Source of the DNA: an uncultured Lachnospiraceae bacterium
Lineage (GTDB): Bacteria; Bacillota; Clostridia; Lachnospirales; Lachnospiraceae
Assembly (NCBI GenBank): GCA_949738465.1
Contig: CATJBQ010000187.1
Location: 1 to 34,174 of the forward strand
Length of the DNA: 34,174 bases
Direction: 5' to 3'
Part shown: positions 21,918 to 31,219 of the stretch, piece by piece
How positions within the stretch are numbered: position 1 is the first letter of the stretch
Layout: the number at the start of each line of letters is the position of its first letter
The notes under the pieces: model-generated
Database searches by the model: none
What the model saw: the letters and a program-made list of their open reading frames with translations, nothing else
What the model was told of the DNA's origin: nothing
Made by a program: the position numbers and the translations under genes

Positions 21918-23954
21918 ATGAAAAAAGCGGACGTTGGCGTAGCCCTTTATTTACTGGCTGCAGTCATATTTTTTATCATTCCCATACCCGCCATCCTTCT
22001 TGATGTGATGCTGGCTCTTAATATTGCCATTGCGCTGATCATTCTGATGAATGCGCTCTTTGTAAAAGAAGTGCTGGATATGTCCTTTTTCCCGACGCTT
22101 CTGCTGTTTACGACCATTTTCAGAATTTCCCTGAATGTGTCCTCCACCCGCCGGATTCTGCTTTATGGCGATCCCGGAAATGTGGTCCGGACCTTTGGAC
22201 AGTTTGTGGGTGGTGATGATATCATCATCGGCGCCATTGTATTTATTGTTTTGATCTTGATCCAGTTTATTGTGATCAACAAGGGTTCCGAGCGTGTGGC
22301 TGAGGTGACGGCGCGTTTTACCCTGGATGCCATGCCCGGTAAGCAGATGGCCATCGACGCGGATTTGAATACCGGCGTGATCAATGAGAAGCAGGCCAGG
22401 GAGCGGAGAGCCAAGATCCAGGAGGAATCCAGCTTCTTCGGTTCCATGGATGGTGCTACCAAGTATGTGAAGGGAGACGCCACCGCAGGTCTGATTATTA
22501 CCTTCATTAACCTGGTGGGCGGCGCGGCCCTTGGGGCCATGCGTCAGGGACTGGGAATTATGGATGCCATCAACCAGTATGGAATTCTGACCATCGGCGA
22601 CGGCCTGGTCAGCCAGATTCCGTCGCTTCTGATCTCTCTGTCAACAGGCATTCTGGTGACGAAGGCTTCCAAGGAGGCGGATTTCAGCGGACTGCTGCTT
22701 CGGCAGTTGTTTGGAATTCCCAAGGTACTGTATATTGCCGGCGGGGTGCTGGCCCTTCTTGGAATTGTAACGCCCCTGGACTGGTGGCTGTTTGTGGGCC
22801 TGGGCTTGATTTTTATTATCTGCGGCAGGATCGTTTCCCAGAACCTGGGGATCGAGGAGATCGAGGAAGCCGTGGATACGGCGGAAGCGGAGGCGGAGGA
22901 GATCCGCAAGCCGGAGAATGTCACGTCGCTATTGCATGTGGACCCGATCGAACTGGAGTTCGGATACGGAATTATTCCACTGGCGGATGTGAACCAGGGA
23001 GGCGACCTTCTGGACCGGGTGGTAATGATCCGCCGGCAGGTTGCCCTGGAGCTTGGGACGGTGGTTCCAATTATCCGCTTGCGGGATAATATCCAGTTGA
23101 ATCCCAATCAATATATCATCAAGATCAAAGGGATCCAGGTGACGGAGGGAGAGATCCTGTTTGACCATTATATGGCGATGAATCCCGGCTTTGTGGAGGA
23201 GGAGATCACAGGGATCCCCACCTTCGAGCCCTCCTTCCATTTGCCGGCCATCTGGATCACGGAGAGCCAGCGGGAGCGGGCGGAGAGCCTTGGCTACACC
23301 GTGGTGGATCCGCCTTCCATTATTGCGACCCATCTGACGGAGGAGATAAAGGAGCACCTGGCCGAGCTTCTTACCCGGCAGGATGTGCAGAATCTGGTCA
23401 ACAATATGAAGGAAGACCATTCTGCGTTGATTGATGAGATGGTGCCCAAGCTTCTTGGGATTGGCGAGATCCAGAAGGTGTTGCAGAACCTGCTTCGTGA
23501 GGGAATTTCCATCCGGGATCTGCTTACGATTTTTGAGACGCTGGCGGACCATGCGGCCACCACCAGGGATACGGACGTACTGACCGAGTACGCCAGGCAG
23601 AGCCTGAAGCGGGCCATTTCCAGCAAATATTTTCCGGCCAACGAGGTTACCAGTGTGATTACCTTAGACCCCAAGGCGGAGCAGGAGATCATGTCTTCGG
23701 TGAAGCAGACGGAGCAGGGCGCTTATCTGACGCTGGATCCGGAGAAGACAAAGGCCATCGTGGATTCTGTGGGGACAGAGGTGGCCAAGCTGGAGAATCT
23801 TGGAAAAAGCGCGATCATTATTACTTCGCCCATTGTCAGAATGTATTTTAAGAAGCTGACGGAGGATTATTTTAAAGATCTGATCGTGGTATCCTATAAT
23901 GAAATCGAATCGAATATTGAATTACAATCAGTAGGGATGGTGAGTTTGGCATGA
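21918..23954 (+). CDS. flhA: FlhA, export apparatus proton-conducting/docking protein
   Basis: FlhA forms the nonameric export ring that couples ion flow to secretion and docks chaperone-substrate complexes. The 678-residue length is standard. The N-terminal half holds eight predicted membrane helices. The FHIPEP loop signature is clear (TLDAMPGKQMAIDADLNTG, ERRAKIQEESSFFGSMDGAT, KYVKGDATAGLIITFINLVG). The C-terminal cytoplasmic domain begins near residue 330 and carries the usual NLLREGISIRDLLTIFETLA segment. AAGGAGG (21904-21910) precedes the ATG by 7 nt. The stop overlaps the flhF start in ATGA. Confidence 0.97.
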   Translation: MKKADVGVALYLLAAVIFFIIPIPAILLDVMLALNIAIALIILMNALFVKEVLDMSFFPTLLLFTTIFRISLNVSSTRRILLYGDPGNVVRTFGQFVGGDDIIIGAIVFIVLILIQFIVINKGSERVAEVTARFTLDAMPGKQMAIDADLNTGVINEKQARERRAKIQEESSFFGSMDGATKYVKGDATAGLIITFINLVGGAALGAMRQGLGIMDAINQYGILTIGDGLVSQIPSLLISLSTGILVTKASKEADFSGLLLRQLFGIPKVLYIAGGVLALLGIVTPLDWWLFVGLGLIFIICGRIVSQNLGIEEIEEAVDTAEAEAEEIRKPENVTSLLHVDPIELEFGYGIIPLADVNQGGDLLDRVVMIRRQVALELGTVVPIIRLRDNIQLNPNQYIIKIKGIQVTEGEILFDHYMAMNPGFVEEEITGIPTFEPSFHLPAIWITESQRERAESLGYTVVDPPSIIATHLTEEIKEHLAELLTRQDVQNLVNNMKEDHSALIDEMVPKLLGIGEIQKVLQNLLREGISIRDLLTIFETLADHAATTRDTDVLTEYARQSLKRAISSKYFPANEVTSVITLDPKAEQEIMSSVKQTEQGAYLTLDPEKTKAIVDSVGTEVAKLENLGKSAIIITSPIVRMYFKKLTEDYFKDLIVVSYNEIESNIELQSVGMVSLA

Positions 23955-25186
23955 TAATCAAAAAATTTCAGGGAAAGACGGAGGAGGAGGCAACCGCCCT
24001 GGCCCGGGAGGAGCTGGGGAAGGATGCCGTGGTGATGAATGTGAAAGAGATTAAGCCCCGGGGGATGCTCAAGGCCTTCAAGAGCTCTGTTTTTGAAGTG
24101 ACGGCGGCGCTGGAGGAGGAGACGGAGAGTATCAACCCCAAGGCGATGATGTCGCCCCTTCATATGCATGAGACCAGTTCCAATGCGATTAATATGGTAG
24201 CCAATGAGCCAATCCGTGTGCCGGCGCTGGCCAGAGAGGAGCCTATGTCAGAAAAAACCAGCGGCCTGGAGGAGAAGATCGAGAGCCTGCAGAGCCTTTT
24301 AGAAAAAAAGCTTGCCCCGGAGGAGAGTCTGGTATCCCAGGAGGATTCCGCAAGGGAGGATAAGCTGGAAAAAGAAAATGCGCCTGTGAATGAGGGCTTC
24401 CGCTTTCTGAAGCTTTTGTACAGCACGCTTCTGGATAACGAGGTAAATGAAAAATATGTCAATCAGATCATGGATGAGATTGAGAAGGTGATGCGCAACG
24501 GAAGCAGCGTGGACTATATCCTCTCCAACATCTATCAGAAGATGATTTTAAAGCTGGGGCAGCCCCAGACCATCGACCTGACCGGGGAAAAGCCCCGGGT
24601 GATCTTTTTTATCGGCCCCACGGGGGTTGGCAAGACCACGACGCTGGCGAAGATCGCCTCCCGCCTGCGGGTAGGACAGGGAAAAAAGGTTGCGCTGATG
24701 ACGGCGGATACTTACCGGATCGCGGCGGCGGAGCAGCTTCGGACCTATGCCAATATCCTGGACACGCCTTTGACCATCGTCTATTCGGTGGAGGAGCTTA
24801 ACGAGGCGGTGGGCCGGGTGCTGGATTATGATGTGGTGCTGGTGGATACGGCCGGGTTTTCCCATCATAACCAGGAGCAGCGCAATGATGTGAAAAAGTT
24901 GGTGGACAATCTGGATCCGGCTTACCAGAAGGAAGTTTATCTGGTTTTAAGCGCCACCACAAAATACCGTGACCTTCTGGAGATTGCCGACGTGTATCGG
25001 GAGAATTTCGATTTCCGTATGATTTTTACAAAGCTGGATGAGACCTCCTGCTATGGCAATATTTATAATATGAAGATGTATACCGGGGCAGATCTGTCCT
25101 ACACGACCAACGGGCAGAATGTGCCGGATGATATAGAAGTATTTGATACACAGAAGATGGTGAAGCTGATGCTGGGAGGGAAGTAA
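23951..25186 (+). CDS. flhF: FlhF, SRP-type GTPase for flagellar placement
   Basis: FlhF is an SRP-family GTPase that recruits early flagellar proteins to the correct site and number. The 411 residues comprise a basic/variable N-terminus beginning IIKKFQGKTEEEA, an acidic linker (about 55-150), an N-like helical domain and the G domain from about 215. Visible motifs are the P-loop GPTGVGKTTT (222-231), ADTYRIAAAEQLRTYA, DTAGF and TKLDE. The ATG overlaps the flhA stop by 4 nt, indicating coupled translation. flhG follows 3 nt later, the standard partner arrangement. Confidence 0.97.
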   Translation: MIIKKFQGKTEEEATALAREELGKDAVVMNVKEIKPRGMLKAFKSSVFEVTAALEEETESINPKAMMSPLHMHETSSNAINMVANEPIRVPALAREEPMSEKTSGLEEKIESLQSLLEKKLAPEESLVSQEDSAREDKLEKENAPVNEGFRFLKLLYSTLLDNEVNEKYVNQIMDEIEKVMRNGSSVDYILSNIYQKMILKLGQPQTIDLTGEKPRVIFFIGPTGVGKTTTLAKIASRLRVGQGKKVALMTADTYRIAAAEQLRTYANILDTPLTIVYSVEELNEAVGRVLDYDVVLVDTAGFSHHNQEQRNDVKKLVDNLDPAYQKEVYLVLSATTKYRDLLEIADVYRENFDFRMIFTKLDETSCYGNIYNMKMYTGADLSYTTNGQNVPDDIEVFDTQKMVKLMLGGK

Positions 25187-25189
25187 CCT

Positions 25190-26068
25190 ATGGATCAGGC
25201 ACAACAGTTACGTGATATGATAAAACTAAAAAACCATCCCCCTTCAGCCAGGGCCAGGGTGATCACGGTTACCAGCGGCAAGGGGGGCGTTGGGAAATCC
25301 AACGTAGCCGTAAACCTTGCGGTCTGTCTCACCAGGCTGGGGAAGCGGGTCATTATCTTCGATGCGGATTTTGGGCTGGCGAATGTGGAGGTTATGTTTG
25401 GGGCCGTTCCCAAATATAATCTTAGTGATCTGATCTACCGTGGAAAGAAAATCCAGGAGATCATAACGGAGGGGCCGATGGAGATCGGTTTTATTTCCGG
25501 AGGCTCCGGAATTACCGGGGTCAACAATCTCTCACGGGATCAGATTGCGTTCCTGATACATAATTTAAAGGAGCTGGACAGTCTGGCGGATGTGATTCTG
25601 ATCGATACGGGCGCCGGGATTCCGGACAGCGTTCTGGAATTTGTGGTGGCCAGTCCCGAGATTATTATGGTACTTACTTCGGAGCCAAGCTCCTTGACGG
25701 ATTCCTACTCTCTGCTGAAGGCGCTGCACCGCAACCCCAATTTTGACCGGGACAACGCCAGAATCCAGGTAATTGCCAATAAGGTGTCCGGACGGGAGGA
25801 CGGATATCAGGTATTTGATAAGCTCAACAGCGTAGTGGAGCGTTTCCTGCAGGGAGAGCTGGTTTATCTTGGTATGGTACCCCAGGATTCAGCCATTGAC
25901 CGGGCGGTCAGGCAGCAGTCCCCGGTCACCATATTGAATCCCCAGGCCAGGTCCTCCAGGGCCTTTGAGCGTTTGGCGCAGTACCTTGTGGACGGCTCTG
26001 ATTTCGAGGAAAAGGAACGGACGGGGATTACTTATTTATTATCGAACTTATTAATTAGAAAGGCATAA
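25190..26068 (+). CDS. flhG: FlhG (YlxH/MinD2), ParA-type ATPase controlling flagellar number
   Basis: FlhG is a MinD-like ATPase that regulates FlhF and helps assemble C-ring components. The 292-residue protein has the deviant Walker A motif SGKGGVGKSN at residues 29-38, the DADFGLANV switch block, and a C-terminal amphipathic stretch (TYLLSNLLIRKA) that could bind membrane like a MinD targeting helix. The first residues, DQAQQLR, match the DQAxxLR activator motif known from Bacillus FlhG, which stimulates the FlhF GTPase, so the regulatory link appears intact. It sits 3 nt after flhF. Confidence 0.96.
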   Translation: MDQAQQLRDMIKLKNHPPSARARVITVTSGKGGVGKSNVAVNLAVCLTRLGKRVIIFDADFGLANVEVMFGAVPKYNLSDLIYRGKKIQEIITEGPMEIGFISGGSGITGVNNLSRDQIAFLIHNLKELDSLADVILIDTGAGIPDSVLEFVVASPEIIMVLTSEPSSLTDSYSLLKALHRNPNFDRDNARIQVIANKVSGREDGYQVFDKLNSVVERFLQGELVYLGMVPQDSAIDRAVRQQSPVTILNPQARSSRAFERLAQYLVDGSDFEEKERTGITYLLSNLLIRKA

Positions 26069-26079
26069 GGGGGTGCAGT

Positions 26080-26811
26080 ATGGGATCTTCTTTTCTGAGG
26101 GTTGGTAGCAAAATGGATATCAGGCTGGAACAGCCGCCGGAGCTCGGGGAGCAGGAGGCGCAGCAGGTCCGTACCTTTAAAAGCGTTCTTTATAATGTAC
26201 AGGAGAATGGCAATCTGGAAATCGGCATGCCCATGGAAAACGGGAAGCTGATCCTGCTTGCGCTTGAGGTGCGCTACGAGCTGATTATTTATGCCCGGGA
26301 GGGACTTTACCGTTGTATCGGCCAGGTAAAGGAACGCTATAAGAAGGATAATCTCTACATGGTTTCCATGGAATTAAAAACGGCTCCCAGCAAGCTGCAG
26401 CGGCGGGAATTTTACCGGTTGAAATGCCTGCTGGATATCCAGTATCTGCCGCTGAGCCAGGAGGAGGCGCAAAAGAACAGCACGGAGGAGCTTCTGCGTT
26501 TTCACCGGAAGTATGCGGAACAGGATCCCTGGCGGACGGCCACGGCCATGGATATCAGCGGCGGCGGTATGCGCTTTGTCTCCCGGGAGCAGATGGAGGC
26601 CAGGGAGAGTGTCCTGGTCCGGTTCACCCTTGAAAATGCGCAGATGAGCCAGGAATTTTATTTGAAGGGGCATATACTTTCTGTGCGGAAGATGGATGAG
26701 AGTATCAGCCGTTTTGAAAACAGGGTGAAGTTCGAATTGCGGGATGACCGTGTCCGGGAGCAGATCATCCGGTACATTTTTGAGGAAGAACGAAAAAATA
26801 GAAAAAGATAG
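26080..26811 (+). CDS. PilZ-domain cyclic-di-GMP receptor, YcgR/MotI-like flagellar brake
   Basis: The 243-residue protein has an N-terminal YcgR-like beta domain (about 11-105, with GMPMENGKLILL) and a C-terminal PilZ domain. Both cyclic-di-GMP-binding motifs are intact: RxxxR at Arg109-Arg113 (QRREFYR) and D/NxSxxG at Asp158-Gly163 (DISGGG). In E. coli and Bacillus, such proteins bind MotA or the rotor when cyclic-di-GMP is high and slow or disengage the motor. The position between flhG and cheB within the motility operon supports a brake role; the direct target is inferred. ATG 26080 follows GGGGGTG; a later ATG at 26113 is possible. Confidence 0.9.
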   Translation: MGSSFLRVGSKMDIRLEQPPELGEQEAQQVRTFKSVLYNVQENGNLEIGMPMENGKLILLALEVRYELIIYAREGLYRCIGQVKERYKKDNLYMVSMELKTAPSKLQRREFYRLKCLLDIQYLPLSQEEAQKNSTEELLRFHRKYAEQDPWRTATAMDISGGGMRFVSREQMEARESVLVRFTLENAQMSQEFYLKGHILSVRKMDESISRFENRVKFELRDDRVREQIIRYIFEEERKNRKR

Positions 26812-26813
26812 GG

Positions 26814-27884
26814 ATGATGATTTTGAAAAAAAATATTCTTGTGGTTGATGACTCTGCACTCATGAGAAGGGTGATCTGTGATATAATTAACACAGATGCC
26901 AGATTTCAGGCAAATGACGTCTGCAAGGACGGTGTGGAAGCGTATGAGCGGTTGAAGGAGCACCGCTATGACGCCGTGGTCATGGATATCAATATGCCTC
27001 GTATGGACGGCCTGGAGCTGCTTAAGAAGCTTCAGGAGGAGAATATCCGGGTGATCGCAATCGTCGTCAGCTCGCTGACCACCAAGGATGCCGAGACTAC
27101 GATCCTGGCCATGGAGCGGGGAGCCGTAGACTTTGTCACAAAGCCCAATAATATTTTAGAGGTCAAGGGCGAGGACTTTAAGGAAAAGCTTGTAAGCGTC
27201 CTGGAGGCTGTGCTGCATATGGACGGCCGGGGCCAGAAGGTTTCCCAGGTTGTGGTGCGTACCAGACGGCCGGCAGTTCACAAGCCGGCGGTTTCCGGAG
27301 GGAAGAACAGGAAGCTGGTAGCACTTGCCTGTTCCACCGGAGGCCCCCGTGCCCTGCAGAGCGTGATTCCCTTACTGAAGCGCACCATGGATGCGCCGAT
27401 GGTTCTTGTCCAGCATATGCCGGCAGGCTTTACCAAGTCCATGGCAGACCGCCTCGACGAGATCAGCGAGGTGAGCGTCAAGGAAGCGGAGGATGGAGAG
27501 ATCCTGAAGGCCGGCCATGTATATGTGGCCCCGGGCGGGAAGCATATGGAGATTGCCCCGACGGCCATCGGCCATAAGGTTACGCTGAATGAGAAGCCGG
27601 CGGTGGGAGGACTCAGACCCTATGCCAACTATATGTATCAGTCCCTGACCACCAGCGGCTTTGATGAAATCATATGCGTCGTTCTGACCGGAATGGGAAT
27701 GGACGGCACAAAAGGCATCGCGGAACTCAGTAAACACAAACCCGTACATGTAATATGTCAGGACGAGGAGACCTGTGTGGTATACGGCATGCCCAAGGCG
27801 GCGGCGGAAGCAGGTCTGGCCGATGAGATATTACCGTTGACGGAGATAGCCCAGTCAATTATGAAGAACGTGGGGGGAAGATGA
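26814..27884 (+). CDS. cheB: CheB, chemoreceptor methylesterase/glutamine deamidase
   Basis: CheB removes methyl groups from chemoreceptor glutamates and is activated by CheA phosphorylation. The 356-residue protein has an N-terminal receiver domain (1-125) with Asp12/Asp13, phosphoacceptor Asp58 and Lys110. A linker follows, then the methylesterase domain (about 165-355) with catalytic Ser174 in ACSTGGP, the histidine in VLVQHMPAGFT and the aspartate in VLTGMGMDGTKG. The start is one of two adjacent ATG codons 2 nt after the PilZ gene, with only a weak ribosome site, so its translation may depend on the upstream gene. cheA follows 1 nt after the stop. Confidence 0.97.
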   Translation: MMILKKNILVVDDSALMRRVICDIINTDARFQANDVCKDGVEAYERLKEHRYDAVVMDINMPRMDGLELLKKLQEENIRVIAIVVSSLTTKDAETTILAMERGAVDFVTKPNNILEVKGEDFKEKLVSVLEAVLHMDGRGQKVSQVVVRTRRPAVHKPAVSGGKNRKLVALACSTGGPRALQSVIPLLKRTMDAPMVLVQHMPAGFTKSMADRLDEISEVSVKEAEDGEILKAGHVYVAPGGKHMEIAPTAIGHKVTLNEKPAVGGLRPYANYMYQSLTTSGFDEIICVVLTGMGMDGTKGIAELSKHKPVHVICQDEETCVVYGMPKAAAEAGLADEILPLTEIAQSIMKNVGGR

Positions 27885-27885
27885 G

Positions 27886-30018
27886 ATGGATGTAAGCCAA
27901 TATCTTGAGATTTTTATTGATGAGACCAAGGAACATTTGCAGAACTTAAGCGACTGTATCATGACGCTGGAACGCGAGCCGGAGAACATGGATACCATTA
28001 ACGAGATATTCCGTGCCGCCCATTCCCTGAAGGGAATGGCGGGAACCATGGGCTTTAAGCGGATGCAGCATTTGACCCATGATATGGAGAATGTATTCCA
28101 GGAGGTCCGCAGCGGGAATAAGTCTGTTACCAGCAGCCTGGTGGATATTCTGTTCCGCTGCCTGGATGCGCTGGACGAATACCTGGAGAATATCCAGAAT
28201 ACCTCCGATGAGGGAACGGATGACAATGCTTCCATTATCCAGGAATTAAATGATATTCTGGCAGGAGACGGAGGAGCGGACACCGCGGAAAAGGAAGCGC
28301 CACAGGAACCGGAGACACTGGAAGAAGACAAGGCGGCAGAGGAGGCCGGGGGTCTTAAGGAGGATGCGCTCTCCCAGCTGGCAGACCAGGAGCGGGACGC
28401 CATCCGGGATGCCATAGAGAGCGGACAGCATGTATATGGAATTACGGCTGTGGTCAATGAGGACTGTATGCTGAAGGCTGCCCGCGCGTTTCTGGTGTTT
28501 AAGGCAGTGGAGGAGTTTGGAAATATTCTTGTATATAAGCCCAGCGCCCAGGAGGTGGAGGATGAGAACTTCGAACTGGAGTTCGCCTTTTATCTGGCGA
28601 CGAAGGAGCCCCTGGAGCGTGCCATTGAGGCGGCGAAGGGCGTGTCTGAGATCGCGGAGGTAACGGGCCGGGAGATCCGGACGGAGGATCTGGAGACGAA
28701 GGCGGCTCCGGAGCCGGAGGCTGCCCAGGATCAGAAATCCGCCGGGGAAGAGCCGGCCGGGGAGAAGGCGTCGGAGGAAAAGGCAGCGCCGCCGGTTCCG
28801 GTGAAGTCGGAGAAGACAGCGCCGCCGGCCGGGAAGAAGCAGGCAGCCAATAAACCGGTGACCAGCCGTACCGTCCGTGTGGATATTGAGAAGCTAGATG
28901 CCGTAATGAACCAGGTCAGCGAGTTGATTATCGCCAAGAATTCCCTGGTTTCCATCAGCACCACGGAAGGTACCAATATGCAGAACCAGACCTTCCATGA
29001 ACAGATTGAGTATCTGGAACGTATTACCACAGACCTTCATGAATCGGTGATGAAGGTACGGATGGTGCCCATTGAGAGCGCTGTGAATAAGTTCCCGCGT
29101 ATGATCCGTGACCTGTCCAAGAAGCTGGACAAGAAGATGGAACTGTATATGACCGGTGAGGACACGGAGCTTGACCGTACGGTGGTGGACCAGATTGGCG
29201 ATCCGCTGCAGCATCTTCTGCGTAATTCCGCGGACCACGGTCTGGAGAGTGCGGAGATCCGTAAGGAGCGCGGAAAGCCCGAGACCGGTATGATCCGTCT
29301 GAATGCGTTCCAGGAGGGCAATAACGTTATCATTGAGGTCAGCGACGATGGCGGCGGTATTGATACGGAGGCTGTGAAGGAAAAGGCCATTGAGCGTGGA
29401 ATTATTTCCAAGGAGCAGAGTGAGACCATGAGTCAGAAGGAGATCATCGACCTTCTGTTTTTACCCAGCTTTTCCATGGCCAAGAAGATTACCGACGTAT
29501 CGGGCCGCGGCGTGGGCCTTGACGTTGTGAAGTCCAACATCGAAGCCCTTGGCGGAGATGTGGAAGTGGCCAGCGTAATCGGCGAAGGCAGTAAGTTTAC
29601 GGTGCGCCTGCCTCTGACCCTTGCGATTATCCAGGCTCTGATGGTGGAGGTCCGGGAAGAAAAGTATGCCATCGCACTGGGCAGTATCCAGAAGATCGAG
29701 GATATCTCCGTCAATGAGATCAAGTATGTGCAGGCGGAGGAAGTGATCAATATCCGCGGCCAGGTGATCCCGCTGATCCGTCTGGACCGGATCCTGGATC
29801 TGGAGCCCATGGAAGAGGAAAGCGAGAACCTGACGGTGGTTATTGTGAAAAAGGGCGAGAAGCTTGCGGGCCTTGTGGTAGATAAACTGATCGGCCAGCA
29901 GGAGATCGTAATTAAGCCACTGGGCAAATACATAGACAACAATAAGCTGATCAGCGGCGCGACTATCCTGGGCGATGGCGAGGTAGCCCTGATCCTGGAT
30001 GTAAATACATTGATGTAG
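27886..30018 (+). CDS. cheA: CheA, chemotaxis sensor histidine kinase
   Basis: CheA is the kinase of the chemoreceptor arrays and phosphorylates CheY and CheB. The 710 residues show all five domains: HPt (1-105) with phospho-His46 in FRAAHSLKGMAG; a CheY/CheB-binding P2 domain (about 180-265); an Ala/Glu/Pro linker (about 265-320); the dimerisation helices starting at RTVRVDIEKLDAVMNQVSEL; the ATPase domain with LLRNSADHGLES, SDDGGGID and SGRGVGLDVV; and a C-terminal CheW-like domain (about 575-710, REEKYAIALGSIQKIEDI). It begins 1 nt after cheB and ends 13 nt before cheW. No essential residue is missing. Confidence 0.97.
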   Translation: MDVSQYLEIFIDETKEHLQNLSDCIMTLEREPENMDTINEIFRAAHSLKGMAGTMGFKRMQHLTHDMENVFQEVRSGNKSVTSSLVDILFRCLDALDEYLENIQNTSDEGTDDNASIIQELNDILAGDGGADTAEKEAPQEPETLEEDKAAEEAGGLKEDALSQLADQERDAIRDAIESGQHVYGITAVVNEDCMLKAARAFLVFKAVEEFGNILVYKPSAQEVEDENFELEFAFYLATKEPLERAIEAAKGVSEIAEVTGREIRTEDLETKAAPEPEAAQDQKSAGEEPAGEKASEEKAAPPVPVKSEKTAPPAGKKQAANKPVTSRTVRVDIEKLDAVMNQVSELIIAKNSLVSISTTEGTNMQNQTFHEQIEYLERITTDLHESVMKVRMVPIESAVNKFPRMIRDLSKKLDKKMELYMTGEDTELDRTVVDQIGDPLQHLLRNSADHGLESAEIRKERGKPETGMIRLNAFQEGNNVIIEVSDDGGGIDTEAVKEKAIERGIISKEQSETMSQKEIIDLLFLPSFSMAKKITDVSGRGVGLDVVKSNIEALGGDVEVASVIGEGSKFTVRLPLTLAIIQALMVEVREEKYAIALGSIQKIEDISVNEIKYVQAEEVINIRGQVIPLIRLDRILDLEPMEEESENLTVVIVKKGEKLAGLVVDKLIGQQEIVIKPLGKYIDNNKLISGATILGDGEVALILDVNTLM

Positions 30019-30031
30019 GGAGGGATCCGGA

Positions 30032-30490
30032 ATGGCAAATATTATCGTAGAAAACGAGACAAAGCAATATATTGTAGTTAGGCTTGGCGATGAACAGTAC
30101 GGGATAGATATCCGCTATATTGATAACATCGTGCGTATGCAGAAGATTACCGGAATTCCCAAGATCCAGCCATATTTCAAGGGGATCATCAACCTGCGGG
30201 GAGAGATTGTACCGGTTATGAGCATCTGTACCAAGATGGGGCTTTCAGAAGATGAACTGACCAACGACAGCCGTATCATTATCCTGAAGATTGAGGAACA
30301 GGGACTGATCGGGATTATTGTAGACGAGGTTAAGGAAGTAGTGACACTGTCGGTGGACGAGATTGATAAGGTTGCCCATGACGTAAAGGATGAGAAGGCG
30401 AATTTTATCAACGGCGTTGGCAAGCATGACGGGGAACTGATCTCCCTGTTTGACCTTAACAGTGTTGTGAGTGAGAAAGAGGTAGTATAA
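30032..30490 (+). CDS. cheW: CheW, receptor-kinase coupling protein
   Basis: CheW is the SH3-like adapter that joins chemoreceptors to CheA. The 152-residue protein covers the whole CheW domain: KQYIVVRLGDEQYGIDIRYI at the start, then the conserved loop IPKIQPYFKGIINLRGEIVP, then IILKIEEQGLIGIIVDEVKE and a final GELISLFDLNSVV. The sequence is single-domain, so it is CheW and not CheV, which would add a receiver domain. GGGAGGGATC precedes the ATG. A 96-nt gap with a long hairpin follows before cheC. Confidence 0.97.
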   Translation: MANIIVENETKQYIVVRLGDEQYGIDIRYIDNIVRMQKITGIPKIQPYFKGIINLRGEIVPVMSICTKMGLSEDELTNDSRIIILKIEEQGLIGIIVDEVKEVVTLSVDEIDKVAHDVKDEKANFINGVGKHDGELISLFDLNSVVSEKEVV

Positions 30491-30503
30491 GTTCAGCTTG
30501 AAA

Positions 30504-30545
30504 AGGCTGTTGCAAGCGGCTCCTGGCGATTGTTTGTGGCAGCCT
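30504..30545 (+). promoter_or_regulatory. 14-bp hairpin between cheW and cheC
   Basis: AGGCTGTTGCAAGC (30504-30517) can pair with GTTTGTGGCAGCCT (30532-30545) over 14 positions, including four G-T pairs, around a 14-nt loop. No T run follows, so it is not a typical terminator. mRNA stabilisation or processing between cheW and cheC is possible. Confidence 0.45.
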
Positions 30546-30586
30546 GTTCTTAATACGAGAAACCTTTAGGGTTGGGAGGCTTAAAA

Positions 30587-31207
30587 ATGGCAGAATACAG
30601 CTTGGAACATGTGAATGATATGTATATGGATGTTCTGAAGGAACTGGGCAATATCGGGGCAGGGAATGCGACCACAGCCATTGCCCAGATGCTTGGGCTT
30701 AAGATTAACATGGAGGTACCGCAGGTAAAGCTTTTGACCTTTCAGGAGCTGGGCGGGGCAATCTGGGCAGAGGAGGAAACTGTAGCCGGAATTTTTCTGG
30801 AGCTGGCAAACGATATCAATGGCAGCATGATGTTTCTGCTGAACATGGATTCGGCCTACTATCTGGTGAACCATCTGATGTGCCGGGACCAGTCTTATCA
30901 GGAGCCCTTTGACGAGATGGATTGTTCCGCGTTGAAGGAGATCGGGAATATCATTTCCGGATCTTATTTATCGGCGCTTTCAGCCATGACGCAGATGGTG
31001 ATTACACCCTCCGTACCATTTCTGGCAATCGATATGGCGGCGGCAATCTTAAGCGTACCGGCGATCCAGTTTGGACAGTATGGCGATAATGCGCTTTTGA
31101 TTGAGACGGCCTTTGGCGACGATGTGAAGATCAACGGGTATTTTATTCTGATGCCGGAGCCGGGTTCTTATGAAAAAATATTAGGTGCGCTTGGAATACA
31201 GATGTAA
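30587..31207 (+). CDS. cheC: CheC, CheY-P phosphatase and CheD regulator
   Basis: CheC dephosphorylates CheY and binds CheD, linking CheY-P level to receptor adaptation in Firmicutes. The 206 residues contain two active-site helices: KELGNIGAGNATTA near residue 17 and KEIGNIISGSYLSALS near residue 118, each with the Glu/Asn pair; the second has Ser where other families keep a second Asn, as in known CheC. The docking regions of FliY and FliM are absent. The start is ATG 30587, 7 nt after GGGAGGC; a TTG at 30572 would overlap that site. cheD follows 12 nt after the stop. Confidence 0.95.
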   Translation: MAEYSLEHVNDMYMDVLKELGNIGAGNATTAIAQMLGLKINMEVPQVKLLTFQELGGAIWAEEETVAGIFLELANDINGSMMFLLNMDSAYYLVNHLMCRDQSYQEPFDEMDCSALKEIGNIISGSYLSALSAMTQMVITPSVPFLAIDMAAAILSVPAIQFGQYGDNALLIETAFGDDVKINGYFILMPEPGSYEKILGALGIQM

Positions 31208-31219
31208 GGAGAACTTTTC

